Of a DNA stretch of 64,000 bases, positions 1 through 10,200 are shown piece after piece. A program made the translations under genes and the position numbers. The notes beneath the pieces are model-generated. The model searched no databases and was not told the origin of the DNA. It saw nothing but the letters and a program-made list of their open reading frames with translations. The DNA lies in the NCBI RefSeq assembly GCF_945859685.1, contig NC_079150.1, positions 3,594,831-3,658,830 of the forward strand, read 5' to 3'. Every line of letters starts with the position of its first letter. The stretch's first letter is position 1. This DNA is from Eupeodes corollae. Taxonomy: Eukaryota > Arthropoda > Insecta > Diptera > Syrphidae.

Positions 1-24
1 CGTAAAATATTTGAGGTCCGTAAA

Positions 25-323
25 GCTGGAAACACCACAATCGAATTTCGAAATCTTAATTATGGGGGATTTAGGGCTCTTTTTGGGCTCATTTAGTGCT
101 CTAATCCCGACTTGGTTCAAAAATCCCATCCCCCTCAATTACCCTCTAGGTAAGGGGTGGAAATACTAATTTGGAGTTTCGCTAACTTAGGAGCCCAAAA
201 AGAGCCCTAAATTCAATCATCATGTGTTTTTTGAAATTATGAACCTAAAGGTGTGGTGTTTCCAGCCTGACGTCAAGCTGGGATCACCACAAGTTTGAAG
301 GGGAAGGGATTTTTGAAACAAGT
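25..323. repeat. Interlocked inverted repeats, MITE-like
   Basis: Two pairs of imperfect inverted repeats overlap. The first pair runs from about 25-90 to 193-268 and is bounded by GCTGGAAACACCAC and its complement; both arms also carry GGGCTCTTTTTGGGCTC in the appropriate orientation. The second pair is about 112-140 and 293-323, built on TTCAAAAATCCC next to a C-rich run. Because the arms interleave, this is not a simple hairpin. It is probably a non-autonomous DNA element or two overlapping ones. No clean target duplication was found and the window edge is close. Confidence 0.55.
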
Positions 324-369
324 CCTAGTGAAAATTTTAGGTGAAATTTGATCTGCAAAATATTTATCC

Positions 370-771
370 CTAAGTGTTGACAGTACACCCGACTATTCTC
401 ATATCGACCTATTGACTTTTGTGATTCGGTTTGTTAAAAATTGTGTTCCTATCGAAAGGTTCTTAAAATGTATACCTATTCAAGAGCACAAATCTGAATA
501 TTTGGCTGACACAATTTTGACATTTCTGGAAAATCATGCTTTTTCAATAGAGGATTGTAGAGGTCAAAGCTATGAAAATGCGTCTAATACGTCGGAAAAA
601 TATTCTGGTTTGCATTCAAGATTAAAGGAGAAGTGCGAATTTGCTACCTTTGTACCTTTATTTAATAGGCCTTTATGCTGCTGGTTGCGTGTATTCGGCG
701 ACAAGTTTGTCAAAACTGGAGTTCCTCATTTTAAAAGAAATTTGGAGCACAATACTAGAAAGCATTCATAA
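370..771 (+). pseudogene. hAT-type transposase fragment (DUF4371/ZMYM1-like)
   Basis: An open stretch read from 370, without needing the ATG at 412, encodes a piece that resembles the catalytic region of hAT transposases annotated as zinc-finger MYM-type protein 1-like. It begins near SVDSTPDYSHIDLL, which carries an early catalytic-type Asp, and continues through VERFL-like, SEYLADTILTFLE and CRGQSYENASN. The similarity breaks down after about 690 and the frame stops at 771. A full transposase would be over 600 aa, so this is one internal third. No N-terminal zinc finger and no C-terminal dimerisation region were found. I call it a fossil; the family assignment is from recognised motifs only. 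Confidence 0.7.
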
Positions 772-1189
772 AACCAGCAAAGAGCCTTCAAAGAGAAACA
801 ACGATTGACGTTGCAGCCAATTTTCTTTGTTCACTATGTTCGTTAGTAATCGTACGTCTGCACGTTCAAGAAGCTTTTTTCGCCGTCTATATCTCACAAA
901 CCTATCAAATATACCGACTTCAAATAAATTTTCTTATCCACATAATAACACAGAAAGATGCAGGAAGGACTCGCAAGCAAATTGAATGGGTAGTTAAGCA
1001 ACAATATTTAACGAACTAATATTGTGACACGTGATACCAAACTGATATAAAACTATAAAAAAAATAATTGTCACCTCTTTTATTTTACGAACAAAAAATG
1101 ATTTTATCTCCAAACCATGTTATGCAACGAAGAAGAACGTTTTTGACATCTGGTTTAATTTTGAGAAAAATCGAACTGACAATTTTGTT
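772..1189. other. No gene seen
   Basis: AT-rich sequence between the hAT fragment and the tandem array. Some reading frame is open around 780-1010 but I recognise nothing in it. Confidence 0.5.
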
Positions 1190-1600
1190 ATTACAAATAA
1201 AAACCTTAAAAAAATACAGTACTAAAAGTTGATAAAAATTAATTTTCGACTCAAATTTCGACCCAAAATTGGTAACAAATTGATTCTAGATATGATGAAA
1301 ATATTGGCTTCAAAATGATTTCATTCTGTAATAAATCCACTGTTTTTATTTTTTTAATAACAATGAAAACCTTTAAGAAATGCTACTAAAATAGGTAAGA
1401 ATTGGTTTTCGACTAAAAATCTCGTTAACAAAAACAGATTTTGAAATAATACTGTTGCATCATAATGCAAAATATTGTTGGTAATTTTTTGAGTTACCTT
1501 TTTTTTGAGACAACTTTTTTAATACAACATAAAAACCTACAAGAACAGCAAAAACCCGATAAAAATTGGTTTTCGACTCAAATATAAGAGAACGACAAAA
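1190..1600. repeat. Degenerate tandem array, period about 164 bp
   Basis: Three successive units share a block of the form AAAAACCT...ACTAAAA...GATAAAAATT followed by TTTTCGAC. The TTTTCGAC landmark occurs at 1243, 1406 and 1571, spacings of 163 and 165 bp. The units have diverged by substitution and small indels. It could be a satellite fragment or the internal repeats of a larger element. No coding content. Confidence 0.6.
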
Positions 1601-1969
1601 GGTGTTGTTCTGTGTAGGTCACATCCTAGCCTCTTTTTTTATTTGTTAAATTTGAATTGCGAAACTATCAATTTGGGGAGAATGCCATACGTTGGCCACC
1701 AACATTTGATATCTGTTTTTTGTTAGAGTGCCAAAAACAAACATTTTTTACATTGGGATAAGCGGTCTTTCTGGCTCCGTGTAGGCAGTTTCTGTTAAAA
1801 AAATGACCTGAAACAAGAAATATAGGTTACATTTATCGCTAAGCCAAAGACTAAACAAATTTACCTTACCTTTCTAAAAACTTCCAAAGATTTATAATTA
1901 TTTTTAATGCAAAAATATAATTAAGATACGTTATGATACATTTCCTTTATTCCATTTAAGAAATCTATT

Positions 1970-3165
1970 ATAGTGTTTTTATCAAATGAACCACTTCCTA
2001 ATGTCTCTCGGTGCATACTTCTTAAAATTGGGCAATTGCCCACGAAATTTTAACTGCTCGATTATTTTAACTGCTACGCCATCCACAACCAGCTTAAACA
2101 GACTTTTGTTGGTCAGGATTTCATCCAACTGTTCTGAATCTACATTTCCCCAACTCCTAAACCACAAAATCTTCTTTTCAATTATCAGCTTGGCTAAAAA
2201 TGTTGGTAACCTTTTATTTGCGTAAGCACTGAGAACTCTTCCCACATAGTACATATGACATTTCATCGTGTACTCAAAGAAAGGTTTCAACTGTCATTCA
2301 AGACATAGTTAGGCGTCACACTAGGCAGACCCAGTACTTTTTTGTTGAAGTATCTTTGCATGTTTTCCACTTCATCATGTTGTAAGTGATCCCATACTTG
2401 TGCTCAATAATCGAGAATAGCCCTGGTAACCGCGTTGAAGATGTCGATTTAAGAAGTTAATTTGACATCTTTATTAGTGATAAACCGATTCCACGTAAAA
2501 TTTAAGCTCTGTCTAGCTTGTGTAGCTCGTTCTTTGAAGTGCTTAGTTAGGCTTAGTCCGAACATTAGCCATATACCAAGGTACTTGTATTTGCTAACAA
2601 CTTCAATGGTTGTTTCGTTTAGCTTCCAATTTTCTTGTTGGCTAAGTCTACCACCTCTTTTTCTAAATACCATCACTTTCGTTTTCTCAAGGTTTATAAC
2701 AAGATGCCACCGTTGACAGTATTCTGCCATCTTATTTATCATGAATTGTAGTATGCCTGGCTTATCAGCTATTAGCACAATGTCCTCCGCATACATTAGC
2801 AATCGAATTTGCATTGCATTCCAGACAATTGTTCCCCATCCCATACCACAGCTGTTGTTTTATCATACAGATCTTATAATTCGGATGAGTTTCTCGGAAT
2901 TCCCTAAGATTTGCAGTTTGTATAAAAGTTCTCTTCGGTCGATATAGTCAAACGCCACTTTAAATTCAATAAAGAAACATTAAACTTTCTTGTTGTCATT
3001 CATTTGAAGTTTTATGATATTGAAGAGGTTAAACAGATTATCAGCAGTGCTGTAGCCTTCTCGAAATCCAGCTTGAAACTCATTTAGGATACTATATTCC
3101 TTGTCTTGTTAATAGAACTCCGGCAAAGCTTTTTGCAATGGTGTCCATAAACGATAAAAGAAGTA
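1970..3165 (-). pseudogene. Non-LTR retrotransposon (LINE) reverse transcriptase, decayed
   Basis: Read on the minus strand from about 3165 down to 1980, reverse transcriptase motifs appear in the correct order in several frames. First comes an FQAGFREGYSTADNLFNLF segment, then a VAFDYIDRRELLYKLQILG segment, then YAEDIVLIAD in place of the usual YADD, then NLEKTKVMVFRKRGG and KYKYLGIW. Below 2450 there is a post-RT part (AQVWDHLQHDEVENMQRYF) that runs into the frame at 1982-2290. Stops and frameshifts separate the blocks. The 5' half, endonuclease and 3' end are not evident, so this is an old partial copy. The clade is uncertain. Confidence 0.8.
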
Positions 3166-6062
3166 TGAAAAAAGGTTTACTTGTCTCCAAGTTGTGTTTT
3201 AGATTTACGAGAGTAAACAAATAAATATGTATATATACAACTAAAGTTGTAATTATATTCTAAATCTACACAACGCGTTTTGGAGATCATCATCGGGTGG
3301 AATAATAAAAAAAAGTACTTTAATGGTGGAAAAGAATAGGGCGACATCTAAATATTTTTCGTTGAACATCGTGTAGAGAAATTATTTTCAGCTGGAAAAC
3401 TTATGAATCTTGAGAATTTGAAACGAGAAAAGAAAGGTAGGGACTGCATGCCAACAATATTTTTAAACTAAAGTTAAAAAATTGTATGCATTAACGATAA
3501 ATTAAAAAAAAAACAGACTCGACAATTTGTTATCTTCTTATATACAGAAAAGGATTAATATCTGGGCTCTGGGGTTTTTCACTTGCACCTTTTATGAATG
3601 GTTAAGTTAACAATGCAGGTAAAAAAATCCTATATTCATTCATAAACCCAAGTGCCAGGTACAAATAAAGCAATCCTTTAAAGGTGGTCTCAAACTTTTT
3701 TGAGAGGTTGTACGTAACACCTATACCAGGTATAATGTGTATACATACTTTGAAAAATTTATTCTAATAGAAAATACATATACTCTTTCTGGCCCGTTTC
3801 TTAAACTTCTACTAAGTATTTATTCTGTTATATAGGCCAAGGCAAGTAAAATATGTGTGAAACAACCTTATTCTTAAAGAATAATATTTTAAAATCATAT
3901 ATACAAAGGTACCAAGATAAAACTTCTTGATAGACACCTTAAAATATATTGTTGATCCGATACAGTAGCTCTACACAGACGGCCATCATTGGTATTTACA
4001 ATAGTTATTGTTATAAAAATACAAAAATATGTACCAAATGCATTAATTTGGATAAAAGATAGCAATGTAATTCGTCAAAAAAATGCGCTCTTTCGGTCTC
4101 ATGCACAGTTAATAATTAACAAAAAAAATATTTTAAGATTCAAAGATTCAAAATAAGTTGATTTTTTTCAAATTTTTGTTTTGAAAATCGTTAGAGCTGT
4201 TTTTTTTAAATTAATTTTGTAAAAATAAAATTTTTCAATTTTGTTCTAAAAATATTGTTGGTATGCAGTTGTTTAGTGAATGTAAAATGTAAATATACGC
4301 ACTAAATTTGAATTTCGTAAAAAAATGTTGACCGGTTTTTGAGATATAAATTTTGAAAAAGATAACAATATTTTTTTTAAAAATCCAAACAATACAAAAT
4401 TGCACTTTTGATAATCAAATATTGTTAAAGCAAAAAAAAGTTATTCAAACAGTTCATAAATTGCTGAGAAAATTAAAAAACAAAAATATGTTTTTCTTAT
4501 TATAAGAAACCAAGTTAAAAAAAAAAATTAGAGAAAACATAAAAGAAATCTATCGGTTTGTTTTTGAGAAAATTCGATTTTTCGTTATTTGACCAAAAAA
4601 ATTGTATGGGGGCCACTGTTAGTTTTGATGTTAAAATATAAAAATAACGTCAACGCGAATTTGCTCAAAACCTTAACTTCCAAGTTTGAACTCAATCGAC
4701 TCAATGTTTTAGGCTGTAGGAGCGTGGACAAACAGACAAATAGACCGAGCGGAATCGCGGGACCCACTTTTTCAACTTCTCTACCATCGTAATATCATGT
4801 TTGATTAAAATCTCGAGTTTGAAATTTTGCACGAATGCAAAACTTGCCATATAGTTCCTATATGTCACAAGTAAAAAAGGATTTACTTTAGTAAGATATT
4901 TTGTAAAAAAAATAAACGATGAAAACAAAAAATACAGAAGTAAATCCTTTTCGTATTCCTTTTTCATACAGTTTGAATAATTTCAGTTTAAATATTTAGT
5001 ATGTATTAAACCTGTCACACAAATAGTGCTAGTAACCCATCTCTGATTTGAAAAGACCTTGAACAATTTAAAAGGCATTTAGCAGTATCATAGTACACAT
5101 TAAAAGTACACGGAGTCAGCTTACCACCGCGGCTAACAGCCCAACAAACAGACAACCGGGCCTGAACACCCCGAGGATTTAATAATTTTTCATTGACTTT
5201 TTGTATCTAACAACATTAATATTTTAGTTTATTCTTTAATTTATAAGAACATTCAATGTATAGAGTTAGGCCCCCTAAGTGCCAACAAAATCTTTTATCA
5301 GTATCACTTGATATGTAATTAATTATAAGTTCAATTTCAGGCAATTGTAATATATGAAAAGTTCAAAAAAGATAAATGTAATGTAAATGTAAGTATTAAA
5401 GGGACTTGGAGTATTGCAGTATACAGTAAAAGTACTCAAGGCAATATTTGAAAAAGTACTCGTACCTTTGTATATAAAATATACATATTGTATAGAGGTT
5501 ATACGGTACGCCCTTGCGGCTATGGCGACATTAGGTATTGCAGTTTTTTTACTTATAAAATATGAAACTTCCAACGCCACCTTGAGGCACTTTATAAAAA
5601 ATAAAACAACAACAAATACAAAGCTGGCACTGGTGATTTTTAGCTACCAATAACCGGGCTCCAAACCCTTAAATTAAACAGTATATGAATAAATGAGATC
5701 TTAAAAATTTTAAGAAAAAAAAACTAATATAATTACCTTTCTAGAATTTTCCATTTTTTGTATTTAACGTTCCAAAGTTTCCCATACAAACAACAAATCT
5801 CATATGATTTCTCAAATGGAAAAAGCTACAGAAAAAGCCAATGTCAGAAAATAATGCTTTTTCGTTTAAGAAATTATGTGAGTTTAATGAGTGCGTTCAA
5901 ACGATTTGATATGTTTTTTTTGATAGGTTATATGAGAAAAGCATTTCATTTTCAATATCGTGTAAAATGGCTTTAACGACTTGTTATATATTCGCGATTA
6001 TATTATTTTATCACACTTTTGTATCTAAATGTTCCAAAGCATATTTGTTCGAAAGCAAAAGT
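3166..6062. other. No gene seen; AT-rich, repeat-like
   Basis: No coding exon could be supported. The stretch at about 4690-4890, with phrases such as GGGACCCACTTTTTCAAC and TTTTGCACGAATGCAAAAC, reads like old dispersed-repeat sequence rather than unique DNA, but I cannot name the family. Short open frames here are unsupported. Confidence 0.4.
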
Positions 6063-6356
6063 AGTATTTATATTTAAATAAAATAAATAAGGTGGCGCAA
6101 CAGTCGGTGAAGAACCAGGGCCTAGTGACTTACAACTCTCAACCATTTCTGTGTGCGAGTAATGTTGTCAGAGATGGAAGGGACCTACAGTTTATATACC
6201 GAATCCGACGACTAATTTGAGAAAGCACTTTTTCAAGACAAGAATTACTTTTGGAGAATTTGTCAATTCCTCGCAAAAGGCAGTACCCGTGAAAAAGTTA
6301 GGTGGCACAGGCAGGGATTGAACCCAAGACCCTTAGCATGACAGTCCAACGCACTT

Positions 6357-8185
6357 TTTTTTTTTATAATTTATTTTTATTAATTCATTCTTAAACCTAT
6401 CTTAAAGCTAGACAAAAATTCATAAAACTAGCCTAATTATCCATAACTTACAACTAACTTAATGGTCCCATACGAACACTTATGCCTTTCGGCCCTAAGA
6501 TCTATTTTACTTCATTTAAATTTCATTTCATTTATTTTTGTATTAGAAAATTTGAACAAAAAACTAATATCAATATCCTTTTTTTATTTATTTTTACTTA
6601 CAAACTACTTAAAGTTAGGTCCTTAAGTAAAACTTAAAGCTAACTTAAACTACCTATTCTACCTATAAACTACTTAAAACTAGAACAACCACAGCAGCAA
6701 ATCTAACTATCTAACATTTTCGTTTTTATATTTTATTGTCTTCTTTTACGTTTTTTTAATTTTTTTTTCTTTTTTTTTTATATTCCATGTTTTTTTTTTG
6801 TAATTTCTTTAGTTTTTTTTTTTTTTTTTTGTATTTTTTTTTTGTGCCACCATGCCTATTCTACTTAAAACTAAACCCTAAAACTATAAAACAAGTATGT
6901 ATGCCGGCCAAGGCTTAAAACCCCATCCCGACTACCCAATATCAAGTGCCGATTGAAGCAACCAAAACTGGTTCTCCTGCTTCACCCTATCAGTTCGGTC
7001 CCGCTCGGACACAGCCCTACTGAACCGAAGGAGCTCTGCTCCGCCATGTGCCATGACGTCCCGATTGTACAGGAGTCGCCTATCCACGGTTCTTCGTCTG
7101 ACGTGGTAGATTAACGGAACTGCCAATCTATCCTGTATCAGACCGCATTTGTCTAAAAAGAGGAATGCCTCTGGTGGAATGAACCCGCTCAAGCGTGCAC
7201 TTTCAAAATACTCGTCGTTCGGATAGAACGCCCCGAAAATTAAATTGTTGGTCGAAGACATAGCTCTTGCAATGTGACCTCGAACGAGTTTTATCACGAA
7301 ATTGTCAATTCTGTTGATTCGAGCCTCGTTGTATAGGACCTCGTTGGAATAGTAATGCACATAAGAAGATTCGGCTGTTCGATATAAGCCGGTACAGCGT
7401 CGTAAACACTGCCGCTCGAACACCCGAAACTTCTTCATCTGGGAAGGGGCAACGTTGAACCACACAGGACAACCATACACGATCATTGGCCGTATGAAAT
7501 ATAAATACTGATCCAACCAGATACCGAGGTACTTCACTACACTTTTGCTTGCTAATGGCTGCCCGTGAAGATCAACGATGACCATCTTGCGCCAATTCTT
7601 ACACGTATCCCTTGTGGCCCCAGCCAACGGAGTCCGGAACAGAATTGTCTCTGACTTCTGGACATTTATTTTCAGTTTCCAGTCGTCGCAATATCGCTGA
7701 ATCTTGTCGAAATCACGCTGCAAGAAAATTCTAATAACCTCAACCTTTCGGGCCGTTCTGTACGCAATTAGATCGTCGGCGTACGCAATTGCCTTTGAAA
7801 GACTACCTATCAGATCGCTGGTGTAAATGCTGAAGAGAATCGGCGAATTCACCGCTCCCTGTTGAAGACCATTTTTAATTGAAAATGTTGTGGTAGAAGT
7901 TACATTGCCACTTTTGACAACAAACTTTCTACCGTTAAGCATATCATAAAGTATATACAACAATGGCTTGCTTATGCCAAGCCTGCTCAGTTTTAGGTAA
8001 AGACCCTCTAACCATACGGTGTCAAAGGCCTTTTCCAAATCAACCAGAACAGCACCTGTGCATTGTTGTTTTGATTTATTCCATTGGATATCAGAAACGA
8101 GTTTAGACGCAGCATGAATTGTGTCATGACCCGCCTTGAACCCGAACTGTGTATCCGGAATTATTTTGTTATCCGCAGCCCACTT
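6357..8185 (-). mobile_element. 5'-truncated LINE inserted in a SINE
   Basis: The element is 1829 bp and is bounded by a 14-bp direct repeat, AGTCCAACGCACTT, at 6343-6356 and 8186-8199. The 3' end on the minus strand is the homopolymer that appears as T residues from 6357. The 5' end at 8185 falls inside the reverse transcriptase, so ORF1, the endonuclease and the RT start are missing, typical of incomplete target-primed reverse transcription. The 3' UTR (about 6366-6931) is long and, on the plus strand, T-rich. Confidence 0.9.
6932..8185 (-). pseudogene. LINE reverse transcriptase, C-terminal part of ORF2
   Basis: A long open frame of about 417 codons inside the LINE. RT blocks are in order: QFGFKAGHDTIHA, then VLVDLEKAFDTVW, then LQQGAVNSPILFSIY, then the catalytic AYADDLIAY, then INVQKSETILF, then VKYLGIW. 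After that comes a non-LTR C-terminal region with IRPMIVYGCPVW and a Cys-containing tail. Between KYLGIWLDQYLYF and IRPMIVYG I would expect roughly 35-45 more residues, so there is probably an in-frame internal deletion. The ATG just upstream of the truncation belongs to the SINE and is not a real start. The frame is intact, so the insertion is not very old, but the copy cannot be autonomous. Confidence 0.85.
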
Positions 8186-8234
8186 AGTCCAACGCACTTA
8201 CCATAACGCTACGGGTACTACAGTATTTATATTT

Positions 8235-10200
8235 GCATTATTGAAAAAAAGTATTTTATACAAATTTAAATTGATTTAAAAAAGCTCAGCTTTTCAATAC
8301 AATAATAAAAACAATCTGAACTCAAACCATGAAATAAATATTTGATATTTATTGTATATTAAAGTAATCGTTAACCTTTCATTTCTAAAAATAAATATAA
8401 ACTTCAAGCATGCCAAAAACAAATAAAGCGTTTTAAACCAAGTTATAATATGCTGACAAAATAAATAAAATATAAACTTGGTTTTGTTTTAATCATCATT
8501 CGAAATGTAAGTATCTGATTGTAAGTATCTGATTGCATGTTTTAAGTGTTGGATTCGTCAGGTTTATGAAAAGGTTGTTAAGGTTCACTTTCTCAATATA
8601 TGCTTTTTGTATTTAGTTAGTTTTCGTTTTTAATAATTATACTTACTCCATCTTCTATAAAACATGGGAAAAAGTTATTAAAAAAAAAAAAACACTATGT
8701 TTTTTCTTAAAAATTATATTTATTTTTGAATCTTGGGAATAATTATAGAAAATATAGTTTCACGTTTAACTAAATTTGCTTCATCTTATTTATCTATACC
8801 GATTTTAAGAAAAACATATGAATGAACGCTTTCTTTATTTCATTTGAGTTGTAGTTAATACGACGTTATTTGGTTACATTTATTTATAGTTTCACACTTA
8901 TCAAAGATTGTTTAGATGACAACACATTACTGTATACATTTTTCTATGTAAGTATATAATGATGACAATAATTATTCTGCTTTATTTTGCTGTTGTTACT
9001 TTTAAATGCGAAGTGATGCATAATACTGTTTTTTGTCAATTTTATTAAGCTAATTAAAAAATATACATGTTTTATATGTGTGTGGTTCAAAGATTTGATT
9101 TTTTATAGATAGCATATTCTTGTTTTTTTTTACACAATACTTTTAGAACAATTTTGTATTTTCTTTTATTTTAATTTAATGGATTTTAAATAAAAATTAA
9201 ATCATATTTATGAAGACACGTTTTCAAAATTTACGATAAAAGACAATTTCTTTAGATTCACTTTTTATAAGTAAAGTTATACTAACCTTTGCAAATATGC
9301 TTCTGTTGTCGTTAAATGCGTTTGTATCCAATGCTGGCAAAAGTGTTTAGTAAGGCGTCAATTTAAAAAAAACTTAAAAATCACTAAACCAATAATAAAA
9401 AACAGTTTCGATACAAATATTTTTCAATGTCATAGACTTTCCCAAAGGGGGCAGAGACAGTTCTTTCGATTTTAACTAAGTGGTTTTGCAGGCATTCAGT
9501 TAAGCCTATATAATTTTAGTCAGTTTAATACGTAAAGCTGAAATTCAAATTTTGCTCCAAATTAGATGAGTTAAATGCCATTTTATTAAAAACTGTATTT
9601 GCTTTAAAAAAATAATCAAATTTACGCAGTTGGTGCAGTATCCTTTTTTTTAAATTCAAGTTTATCAATAAAATCTTTCTATTACTTACAAATTTAGCAG
9701 AGTGAACTTAACAGCTTTAGGTATTCAGCCGACGATATGAATAAATCACAATTAAGCTTTCTATAAAAAGGTATTTGTCTAATACATATTCTATTTTTAA
9801 TCGAACTTATAAAATTGCTTTGTATTTATTTTGTATTTCCGATTTTCTGTGAAGTTTTTATATACATACCCTTTCTTTCGACAGTCGTAGATAGACTACT
9901 CGAACATTTTAGTGACATGACAATGTAATTATAGTTTGTATAAGTAACATCAATCTATTAACTTAACTTATTCAACGCTCTTAAAAACAATTAAAACAAA
10001 AAATAAAACACGGTTAACTTTAAAACCATGGAAATACTTGACTATGTAGGAGTTCGTACTATGTAGGAGTTCGTTCTCTAATGAATTCAGGAGTGATGTT
10101 TTTGTTACTGAGTTGAGTTCTTATTGAGTTTGAATAATATTTTGTTTTGTTCTGTATTGTTTACCAACAAAAATATTTGTTGGGAAAAGGGAAACAATCC
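8235..10200. other. Intergenic; includes AhcyL1 3' UTR
   Basis: No coding exon seen. The part next to 10200 must hold the 3' UTR of AhcyL1. A minus-strand AATAAA at 9825-9830 would give a 3' UTR of about 370 nt and is the best polyadenylation-signal candidate I see, though the region is so AT-rich that this is weak. Confidence 0.45.

Larger units (their letters stand above)
6076..8221 (-). mobile_element. tRNA-derived SINE, copy 1, split by a LINE
   Basis: This copy corresponds block by block to the SINE at 22497-22814 and is on the minus strand. Its 3' tail is the A/T-rich repeat at 6076-6090. Its body runs to about 6342, and the tRNA-like head is interrupted at 6357 by a LINE and resumes at 8186. 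The internal-promoter B-box-like GGTTCAATCC (minus strand) lies just before the break. The whole unit is flanked by the 13-bp direct repeat AGTATTTATATTT at 6063-6075 and 8222-8234, which I read as its target-site duplication. Without the LINE it would be about 300 bp. Confidence 0.85.

Noticed and set aside
2462..2947. Plus-strand frames at 2462-2716 and 2741-2947
   Set aside because: Antisense shadows of the LINE reverse transcriptase fossil.
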